DNA of 5,123 nucleotides from Pseudomonas sp. (GTDB taxonomy: Bacteria; Pseudomonadota; Gammaproteobacteria; Pseudomonadales; Pseudomonadaceae), in the NCBI GenBank assembly GCA_003488145.1, contig DNMQ01000154.1, positions 2,950-8,072 on the forward strand, in the 5' to 3' direction. Below, one piece after another: positions 1-4,382 of this stretch. Under the pieces are notes generated by a model that worked only from the letters and a program-made list of their open reading frames with translations, was not told the origin of the DNA and did not search any database. Positions within the stretch are counted from its first letter, which is position 1. Every line of letters begins with the position of its first letter. The position numbers were made by a program, and so were the translations under genes.

Positions 1-216
1 CTGCACCTTGATGCTGAAGAACTCCAGATACTCTTCGTAGTTGGGACTGGCGATACTGTAGGCGCGCATCAGCGGACGGCCCTCGACCTCTAGGCCGATC
101 ATGACGAACTGGCCGTTCTCGAAGCGCAAGCCTGCATTGCGGGTGGTCTTGAAGCTGAACAGCGTATCGTTCCAATGGTGCACACTGAGAACGCGCTCTA
201 CGTTCAGATTGCTCAT
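1..216 (-). CDS. fpr: Ferredoxin-NADP+ reductase, N-terminal part (gene runs off left edge)
   Basis: This flavoprotein moves electrons between NADPH and ferredoxin or flavodoxin in the cytoplasm. In pseudomonads it is linked to oxidative stress and iron metabolism. Reading right to left, 72 codons are open from the ATG at 216 to the window edge, beginning MSNLNVERVLSVHHWND. This is the start of the FAD-binding beta-barrel. The FAD-contact motif R-x-Y-S is visible at residues 51-54 (RAYSIASP at 51-58), after the barrel strand NGQFVMIGL at 34-42. The NADP-binding half lies outside the window. A GAGG Shine-Dalgarno sequence (227-230, minus strand) sits 10 nt before the ATG and supports this start. 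The gene is divergent from finR, its known activator in Pseudomonas putida, which strengthens the naming. Family length is about 258 residues, so roughly a quarter of the protein is visible. Nothing suggests truncation other than the window boundary. Confidence 0.93.
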   Translation of the reverse strand, partial: MSNLNVERVLSVHHWNDTLFSFKTTRNAGLRFENGQFVMIGLEVEGRPLMRAYSIASPNYEEYLEFFSIKVQ

Positions 217-263
217 GCTACGAATTCCTCGTGGTGTCGCGACGGGCGTCGTTACGTGGCGCC

Positions 264-292
264 AGTCTAGCGATGGCGTCTTTATTCGTTAA
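264..292 (-). promoter_or_regulatory. Candidate sigma-70 promoter for fpr
   Basis: On the minus strand a -35-like TTAACG (292-287) and a -10-like TAGACT (269-264) are separated by exactly 17 nt. Each matches consensus at 4 of 6 positions. Transcription would start near 257, about 40 nt before the fpr ATG. A weak promoter fits a gene that depends on an activator. This was assigned by eye only. Confidence 0.45.
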
Positions 293-295
293 CTG

Positions 296-322
296 GATAA
301 TAAAGATATAGGTTATCGGTTA
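296..322. promoter_or_regulatory. Probable FinR operator in the fpr-finR gap
   Basis: The perfect inverted repeat GATAA (296-300) / TTATC (313-317) has a 12-nt AT-rich spacer. A nested dyad, GATA (305-308) / TATC (314-317), and a direct repeat of GGTTA (311-315 and 318-322) overlap it. The dyad centre is about 50 bp upstream of the inferred fpr start, where LysR-type activators usually bind. It is also close to the finR start codon, so binding could repress finR. The repeats are read directly from the sequence. Assigning them to FinR is inference from position and the divergent layout. Confidence 0.5.
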
Positions 323-329
323 CATAGAT

Positions 330-1256
330 ATGCATTTTACTCTCCGCCAGATCGAAGTGTTTGCCGCTGTCGCACGCCAGGAAAGCGTGTCGCGCGCAGC
401 CAAGAGCCTCTCGTTGTCACAGTCCGCAACCAGTACGTCGCTGGCCGAACTGGAACGCCAGTCCGGCTGCCAGCTCTTCGACCGAGCCGGCAAAAGGCTC
501 TGCTTGAACGCGCTCGGACAACAGCTGCTGCCGCAGGCAGTTGCCCTGCTCGATCAAGCACGCGCCATCGAGGATTTGCTCAACGGCAAGAGCGGCTTCG
601 GCTCACTGGCGGTCGGTGCGACGCTGACGATCGGCAACTACCTCGCCACGTTGCTGATTGGCAGCTTCATGCAGCGCCACCCGGAATGCCGAGTGAAGCT
701 GCACGTACACAACACTGCGCACATCGTGCATCAGATCGCGCAACACGAACTTGATCTGGGTTTGATCGAAGGTGATTGCCAGCACCCGGACCTTGAGGTC
801 CAGCCGTGGATCGAGGATGAGCTGGTGGTGTTCTGCGCGCCGCAGCACCCGCTGGCCGGGCGCGGCGAGGTGGGACTGGACGAGCTGACCAGCGAAGCGT
901 GGATTCTCCGCGAGCAGGGCTCCGGCACGCGGATGACCTTCGAACAGGCTGTGCGACATCGGTCAGGCAAGCTGAACGTGCGGCTCGAGCTGGAGCACAC
1001 CGAAGCGATCAAACGCGCGGTGGAGTCGGGCCTGGGGATCGGCTGTATTTCTCGACTGGCGCTGCGTGACGCCTTTCGCCGTGGCAGCCTGGTACCGGTG
1101 GCGACGCCCGAGCTGGACCTGCGCCGCCAGTTCTACTTCATATGGCATTCGCACAAGTATCAGACCGCGGCCATGCTCGAGTTCGTCGAACAGTGCCGCG
1201 CCCTGACCTCAGGCGTGCGCCGCAGCGATGAAATCCAGCTGCCGCCGATCGCCTGA
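330..1256 (+). CDS. finR: LysR-type redox-responsive regulator FinR, activator of fpr
   Basis: This 308-residue cytoplasmic transcription factor has a LysR-family winged helix-turn-helix at about residues 3-62 (TLRQIEVFAAVARQESVSRA, then the recognition region SLSQSATSTSLAELE). A linker helix follows to about 86. The LysR substrate-binding domain runs from about 90 to 292, including GSLAVGATLTIGNY and the RAVESGLGIGCIS segment. Length is normal for the family. In P. putida the divergent orthologue activates fpr under superoxide stress. I recall Cys150 and Cys239 being reported as important for redox sensing there, and cysteines occur here at exactly 150 and 239 (others at 47, 58, 120, 169 and 289). 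No Shine-Dalgarno sequence is visible before the ATG, so translation may be weak or the mRNA nearly leaderless. The start is still favoured because the LysR domain begins immediately. Autoregulation through the shared gap is likely. The 3' end converges on erdR with a 14-bp gap. Confidence 0.92.
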   Translation: MHFTLRQIEVFAAVARQESVSRAAKSLSLSQSATSTSLAELERQSGCQLFDRAGKRLCLNALGQQLLPQAVALLDQARAIEDLLNGKSGFGSLAVGATLTIGNYLATLLIGSFMQRHPECRVKLHVHNTAHIVHQIAQHELDLGLIEGDCQHPDLEVQPWIEDELVVFCAPQHPLAGRGEVGLDELTSEAWILREQGSGTRMTFEQAVRHRSGKLNVRLELEHTEAIKRAVESGLGIGCISRLALRDAFRRGSLVPVATPELDLRRQFYFIWHSHKYQTAAMLEFVEQCRALTSGVRRSDEIQLPPIA

Positions 1257-1270
1257 GGCCCGCATCCGGA

Positions 1271-1921
1271 TCAGCTGGTTGGAATGGAACCCATCTGCTG
1301 CAGCAACAGGGCTGCCTGGGTGCGGGTACGCACGCCCAGCTTGCGGAAGATAGCGGTAACGTGAGCCTTGATGGTCGCTTCGGAAACGCTCAGTTCGTAA
1401 GCGATCTGCTTGTTCAACAGCCCGTCACAGACCATGGTCAGCACTCGGAACTGTTGCGGCGTCAGGCTGGCAAGCCCGGCGCTGGCGGCCTTGGCCTCAT
1501 CGCTGACGTTGGCCACATCCTGGATGTTACTAGGCCACCAGACATCGCCATTCAAAACAGCACGTACCGCTTCCTGGATGGTTTCCAGAGAACTGGACTT
1601 GGGAATGAAACCGCTGGCACCGAACTCACGGGAGCGCGCAACGACCGCTGCGTCCTCCTGTGCCGAGATCATGACTACCGGTAGATGCGGATACTGCCCC
1701 CTCAGCAGTACCAGGCCCGAGAAACCATAGGCTCCAGGCATGTTCAGATCCAGCAGCACCAGATCCCAATCGGCGCCCTGATTTAGAAGGCTTTCCAGTT
1801 CGGCGATGCTGGCCGCTTCCACCAGACGTACGTTTTCCCCTAGCCCCATGGTGAGCGCCTGTTGCAGCGCGCTGCGGAAAAGCGGGTGATCATCGGCAAT
1901 GATTATTTCGTAAGCAGCCAT
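1271..1921 (-). CDS. erdR: NarL/LuxR-type response regulator ErdR
   Basis: This 216-residue cytoplasmic two-component response regulator has a receiver domain at residues 4-122. The acidic pocket is D10-D11, the phosphoacceptor is D58 (in LVLLDLNMPG), the switch serine is S86 and the conserved lysine is K108. A LuxR-type helix-turn-helix follows at about 150-211, with the core LNKQIAYELSVSEATIKAHV. All residues needed for phosphorylation are present. The sequence reads as ErdR, also called CrbR (PA3604 in P. aeruginosa, PP_1635 in P. putida by memory). That regulator works with the sensor kinase MxtR/CrbS to control acetyl-CoA synthetase, acetate use and alcohol oxidation. No kinase gene is next to it, as expected for this orphan arrangement. 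The ATG at 1921 has an AGGT Shine-Dalgarno sequence 6 nt upstream. An AANAANAA motif beside it suggests Hfq/Crc catabolite repression. A general NarL-family regulator is the fallback call. Confidence 0.88.
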   Translation of the reverse strand: MAAYEIIIADDHPLFRSALQQALTMGLGENVRLVEAASIAELESLLNQGADWDLVLLDLNMPGAYGFSGLVLLRGQYPHLPVVMISAQEDAAVVARSREFGASGFIPKSSSLETIQEAVRAVLNGDVWWPSNIQDVANVSDEAKAASAGLASLTPQQFRVLTMVCDGLLNKQIAYELSVSEATIKAHVTAIFRKLGVRTRTQAALLLQQMGSIPTS

Positions 1922-1927
1922 TGGCAG

Positions 1928-1943
1928 ACCTGTAGTTTTTATT
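1928..1943 (-). promoter_or_regulatory. erdR Shine-Dalgarno sequence with adjacent Hfq/Crc-type AANAANAA motif
   Basis: On the minus strand AATAAAAA (1943-1936) matches the AANAANAA consensus bound by Hfq with Crc in Pseudomonas. Four nucleotides later comes the AGGT Shine-Dalgarno sequence (1931-1928), 6 nt from the erdR ATG. Hfq/Crc bound here would mask ribosome loading while preferred carbon sources are present. The motif match is direct. Function is inferred and the motif is short, so chance occurrence is possible. Confidence 0.4.
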
Positions 1944-1952
1944 GGCGCTTTT

Positions 1953-1973
1953 CATCGGCTTGAGCAGCCGATG
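1953..1973. repeat. Perfect 8-bp inverted repeat in the erdR leader region
   Basis: CATCGGCT (1953-1960) and AGCCGATG (1966-1973) are perfect complements around a 5-nt loop, TGAGC. It is not a good terminator in either direction. Read as plus-strand RNA, the T-run precedes the hairpin. Read as minus-strand RNA, the hairpin is followed by an A-rich stretch. It could be an operator or an mRNA hairpin about 30 nt upstream of the erdR start codon. Confidence 0.5.
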
Positions 1974-1994
1974 CCGACAAGATGACGGCAGAAA

Positions 1995-2015
1995 CCCCGA
2001 GACAACGCTCCGGGG
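1995..2015. repeat. Second hairpin-forming inverted repeat upstream of erdR
   Basis: CCCCG (1995-1999) pairs with CGGGG (2011-2015). The inner AG/CT pairs extend the stem if one C is bulged. It is GC-rich with no T-run on either side, so it is not a typical terminator. It would lie in the erdR 5' leader if transcription starts near 2045 or further upstream. The repeat is seen directly; any role is unknown. Confidence 0.35.
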
Positions 2016-2050
2016 ATGGTCCGATGTGAAATTTTCGGCCGGCCAGACCG

Positions 2051-2079
2051 AATATCGGCCGCCCGCCACAACAAATCAA
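2051..2079 (-). promoter_or_regulatory. Candidate sigma-70 promoter for erdR
   Basis: On the minus strand TTGATT (2079-2074) and GATATT (2056-2051) are 17 nt apart, each 4 of 6 to consensus. A rival with a better -35 but poorer -10 lies just upstream: TTGACC (2116-2111) and CATGCT (2093-2088), also 17 nt apart. Either would give erdR an unusually long leader of about 120-160 nt containing both inverted repeats. No convincing promoter was found for the divergent transporter gene. Confidence 0.3.
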
Positions 2080-2166
2080 GCGGCGCAAGCATGCCCACCC
2101 ATGAATAAGTGGTCAAGCGCGGCGCTTTGTAGCAAAGTCTGCGCCTTTTCCCTGACGAGCCGAAAG

Positions 2167-3078
2167 ATGCGTAGCCAAGCCCTCCGCGCCGACTTCCTGA
2201 TGCTGATCACCGCCATGATCTGGGGCACGGCCTTTGTCGCCCAACGCATCGGCATGGACAACATCGGCCCGTTTCTATTTACCGGCCTGCGCTTCGCCCT
2301 GGGCGCTCTCGCGCTGCTGCCACTGGTGATCTACCAGGGCCGCACCAAAGCCCGGCACGAACCCTTTCTGCAGCGTGGTCTGCTGCTCGGCGGCCTGAGC
2401 ATGGGGCTTGCGCTGACCGTGGGAATCAACCTGCAGCAGGTCGGCCTGCTGTTTACCAGCGTGACCAACTCAGGATTCATCACTGGCCTGTACGTGATCG
2501 TGGTGCCACTGCTGGGACTGATCATTGGCCACAGGACAGGCCTCGGAACCTGGGTCGGCGCCTTTCTCGCCGTTGCCGGCATGGCGCTGCTGAGCATCGG
2601 CGAGAATTTCACCGTTGCCTCTGGTGACTGGATCCAGTTGGCCGGCGCCTTCGTCTGGGGCCTGCACGTGCTGCTGGTGAGCTTCTTCGTCAGCCGCCAC
2701 GACGCGATTCGCCTGGCCTTCCTGCAGTTCGCCACTTGTGCCGTGGTGAGCCTGCTGCTGGCACTGATCTTTGAAGAGATCGAGCCGACCAGCATCTGGC
2801 TCGCCGGGCCGGCCCTCATCTATGGCGGATTGTTCGCCGTTGCGGTTGGCTACACACTGCAGGTTGTTGCGCAGAAGCATGCGATCGCCTCCCATGCGGC
2901 GATCATCCTTTCACTGGAAGCAGTGTTCGCAGCCATCGCGGGCGCACTGTTCCTTGAGGAAAGCCTGACGCTGCGCGGCTACATGGGCTGCGTATTGATG
3001 TTCATCGGCATGCTCGCCGCACAACTCTGGCCGCGCAAAGCCGAGCCGCTAACCGCAGCCAGTCCTGCCAAGGCCTGA
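2167..3078 (+). CDS. DMT superfamily (EamA domain) transporter
   Basis: This 303-residue inner-membrane protein has about ten predicted hydrophobic helices arranged as two EamA repeats, roughly residues 9-143 and 156-287. Hallmarks are the N-terminal LITAMIWGTAFVAQR, the mid segment NSGFITGLYVIVVPLLG and the C-terminal SLEAVFAAIAGALFLEE. The tail is short, charged and cytoplasmic. Family members export or import small metabolites such as amino acids or their derivatives. The substrate cannot be read from sequence. I chose the ATG at 2167 because family homology starts there and the length is typical. The frame is open upstream to 1942, and the ATG at 2101 would add 22 residues, but neither upstream option has a Shine-Dalgarno sequence or family-like sequence. 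The chosen start itself has only a weak GAG-like ribosome site. The gene is divergent from erdR and converges on the next gene with a 12-bp gap. No functional link to either is evident. Confidence 0.87.
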   Translation: MRSQALRADFLMLITAMIWGTAFVAQRIGMDNIGPFLFTGLRFALGALALLPLVIYQGRTKARHEPFLQRGLLLGGLSMGLALTVGINLQQVGLLFTSVTNSGFITGLYVIVVPLLGLIIGHRTGLGTWVGAFLAVAGMALLSIGENFTVASGDWIQLAGAFVWGLHVLLVSFFVSRHDAIRLAFLQFATCAVVSLLLALIFEEIEPTSIWLAGPALIYGGLFAVAVGYTLQVVAQKHAIASHAAIILSLEAVFAAIAGALFLEESLTLRGYMGCVLMFIGMLAAQLWPRKAEPLTAASPAKA

Positions 3079-3090
3079 CGACCAATCGAG

Positions 3091-3801
3091 TCAGCGCGCA
3101 GGCCTCAATGCCAGATGCGCGGCGTTCTGCAGGTCCGGCTGGCGATGATACTTGGCACCCAGATAGTGCTCGGTGAACACGTCGAGCAAGGCATCGAGCG
3201 TGTTCGCCGCGGCCGAATCTCCAGCCAGATCCAGACAGAGCGCTGCGACCTCGGCGGTGCACAGATGGTCACTGCGAGTCGACCGGCGCAGCCGGTAGCG
3301 CGACAGCACCTCGGGTCGCAGGCTCAGCACCGGCAGGCCATCCAGGTAGGGGCTCTTGCGAAACATCTTGCGCGCCTCGGTCCAGGTGGCATCGAGCAGT
3401 ACGAACAGCGGGCGCTTAGCGTTCTCCCGCTCGACTTGCTCGACCACCCGCCTCGACTCGGCGTATTCACCCGGAAAGATCAACAGTGGCTGCCATTGCG
3501 GATCGGCCAGCAGCGCCAGCAATCGCGGGTCCACGCCCGTGCGCTGCCAGGTGAAGGCGAAGGTATCGCGCACCACATCGGCAATCAGCCAGCCCGTATT
3601 GCTAGGCTTGAGCGGCTCGATATCGTGCATCAGCAGGCAGACACCGCAATCGCTCTCGATCGTCGGCAACCAAGGGCAAAGGCAATGGCTGAATGGTACC
3701 CGGCAGCGCTCGCAGCGCGGCGCCCGGGAGCCGCGGGCAACGAAGGGCTTGAGGCTTTTCGCCAGGCGTTCGCTGCGCAGACGGGCTACGGCATGGGGCA
3801 T
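3091..3801 (-). CDS. tapT: DTW-domain tRNA-uridine aminocarboxypropyltransferase (TapT/YfiP type)
   Basis: This 236-residue cytoplasmic enzyme resembles E. coli YfiP (TapT). TapT transfers the 3-amino-3-carboxypropyl group of S-adenosylmethionine to uridine 47 in the variable loop of certain tRNAs, giving acp3U. An N-terminal cysteine cluster, C30-x2-C33-x6-C40-x-C42, looks metal-binding. It is followed by EPLKPSNTGWLIADV (62-76) and FPGEY (109-113). The DTW signature reads D137-A-T-W140, leading into TEARKMFRKSPYLD (141-154). RYRLRRS (168-174) and CTAEVAALCL (181-190) complete the family pattern. Length fits the family (E. coli about 232). The ATG at 3801 gives the conserved N-terminus, but its Shine-Dalgarno sequence is weak (GAG 7 nt upstream). 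A possible extended -10, TGGTAGACT, lies at 3842-3834 on the minus strand. The gene diverges from the secreted-protein gene across 127 bp. Target uridine and tRNA set are assumed from E. coli. Confidence 0.88.
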   Translation of the reverse strand: MPHAVARLRSERLAKSLKPFVARGSRAPRCERCRVPFSHCLCPWLPTIESDCGVCLLMHDIEPLKPSNTGWLIADVVRDTFAFTWQRTGVDPRLLALLADPQWQPLLIFPGEYAESRRVVEQVERENAKRPLFVLLDATWTEARKMFRKSPYLDGLPVLSLRPEVLSRYRLRRSTRSDHLCTAEVAALCLDLAGDSAAANTLDALLDVFTEHYLGAKYHRQPDLQNAAHLALRPAR

Positions 3802-3833
3802 GAATCGACTCGAGGGTGACGATGAAGCGCGGC

Positions 3834-3842
3834 AGTCTACCA
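3834..3842 (-). promoter_or_regulatory. Possible extended -10 element for the DTW-domain gene
   Basis: The minus-strand sequence TGGTAGACT has the TGn extension followed by a 4-of-6 -10 hexamer, about 33 nt upstream of the start codon. No recognisable -35 hexamer lies at the right distance, as extended -10 promoters can allow. Weak evidence, offered as the best candidate in this 127-bp gap. Confidence 0.22.
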
Positions 3843-3916
3843 GCGCCAGGGAGACTTCTGCCCAGCACCGTTAAATGAACCGCACCACAGGCAGCCGGTC
3901 GAAATAGCGCAGTCAA

Positions 3917-3922
3917 AAGGAG
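3917..3922 (+). promoter_or_regulatory. Strong Shine-Dalgarno sequence of the secreted-protein gene
   Basis: AAGGAG lies 6 nt before the ATG at 3929, close to ideal. It is the best ribosome site in the window and fixes the start, which in turn gives a clean signal peptide. Confidence 0.8.
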
Positions 3923-3928
3923 ACCGCC

Positions 3929-4327
3929 ATGTATCGTCTGACCACCCTGCTCGCTCTGAGCCTCGCCCTCCCCGTTGCCCACGCCGCCTCGCTGCAGGAG
4001 CAACAGCTGAATCAGCTGCTCGAGCAGGTCGCCCGCGAAAGCAGTGTCGGAACGCCTCGCGCGATCAACGAAGACATTCTTGATCAGGGCTACACCGTAG
4101 AAAACAACATGCTGGTAAACCATCTCAGCGTACAGCCGCGGCATGCGGCGCAGATGCGCGATAACCCGGCCGATGTGCGCAGCCAGCTCGCTGTTAGCGT
4201 CTGTGGCAATGAAGGACTACGCAAGCTGATGAGCCAGGGCGCAGTCCTGCGCTATGACTTCAGCGAGTACCAGAGCAACAAGCCCATCGCCAGCGAGCGC
4301 TACAAGGCCTCGGACTGCGACCGCTAA
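3929..4327 (+). CDS. Secreted protein, putative quorum-sensing-regulated virulence factor family (PA3611-like)
   Basis: This 132-residue precursor has a Sec signal peptide at residues 1-19: positive start MYR, hydrophobic core LTTLLALSLALPV, and an A-x-A cleavage site A17-H18-A19. The mature protein of about 113 residues should be periplasmic or exported. It is mostly helical, with distinctive segments ESSVGTPRAINEDILDQGY (37-55), NNMLVNHLSV (59-68) and LRYDFSEYQSN (107-117). It has only two cysteines, C92 and C130, likely disulfide-paired after export. I recognise this pattern as the PA3611 family of P. aeruginosa (Pfam QSregVF). That family has a structure, but its molecular function is not established. 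The name rests on expression data in P. aeruginosa and should not be read as proven virulence here. The gene stands alone, with a strong AAGGAG ribosome site before it and a hairpin terminator after it. Family assignment is from memory. Confidence 0.78.
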   Translation: MYRLTTLLALSLALPVAHAASLQEQQLNQLLEQVARESSVGTPRAINEDILDQGYTVENNMLVNHLSVQPRHAAQMRDNPADVRSQLAVSVCGNEGLRKLMSQGAVLRYDFSEYQSNKPIASERYKASDCDR

Positions 4328-4337
4328 CAGGTGAACG

Positions 4338-4382
4338 CTGGCAGGAGCAGGCCACGGCCCGCCGTCCTGCCAGGTTTATTTA
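4338..4382 (+). terminator. Rho-independent terminator of the secreted-protein gene
   Basis: A perfect 9-bp stem, CTGGCAGGA (4338-4346) with TCCTGCCAG (4365-4373), encloses an 18-nt GC-rich loop that can itself pair (ACGG/CCGT). The T-rich tail GTTTATTTAT follows. It begins 10 nt after the stop codon and ends next to the stop of the opposing gene. The T-tail is on the plus-strand side only, so it is best as a plus-strand terminator, though the stem could also slow the opposing transcript. Confidence 0.82.

Noticed and set aside
101..292. 63-codon plus-strand frame opposite fpr and into the shared promoter
   Set aside because: It is antisense to the conserved fpr N-terminus, has no ribosome site and runs through the fpr promoter.
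603..1012. Minus-strand open frames opposite finR (118 and 93 codons)
   Set aside because: They lie wholly inside finR, have no family resemblance, and the finR protein is conserved over its full length.
1253..1274. CTGA/TCAG inverted repeat at the finR-erdR junction (and CTGAC/GTCAG at 3075-3094) as bidirectional terminators
   Set aside because: The arms are mostly the two facing TGA stop codons, which are complementary by nature. Stems of 4-5 bp without T-runs are too weak.
1953..1973. Hairpin 1953-1973 as a terminator
   Set aside because: The poly-T lies before the stem in the plus direction and becomes poly-A in the minus direction, so neither orientation fits intrinsic termination.
2034..2060. 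GGCCGGCC and repeated CGGCCG near 2036-2060 as a regulatory palindrome
   Set aside because: Short GC-only palindromes are frequent by chance in this composition, and spacing does not favour a specific operator.
2331..2895. Minus-strand open frames of 162 and 141 codons within the transporter gene
   Set aside because: Low-complexity Ser/Pro/Arg- and Gln/Gly/Asp-rich translations with no ribosome sites; shadows of the membrane protein's codon bias.
3115..3819. Plus-strand open frame of 234 codons opposite the DTW-domain gene
   Set aside because: It almost exactly mirrors the tapT-like gene. Its translation is rich in Arg, Gln and Ala with no recognisable domain, as expected for antisense of a GC-rich gene.
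3871..3876. TTAAAT as a -10 element for the secreted-protein gene
   Set aside because: No acceptable -35 hexamer lies 16-18 nt upstream (the bases there are AGGGAG), so it was not annotated.
3602..4144. Minus-strand open frame of 180 codons across the DTW/secreted-protein gap
   Set aside because: It covers a divergent promoter region and antisense of a gene with a strong ribosome site and signal peptide. Its C-terminal part is the DTW gene in another frame.
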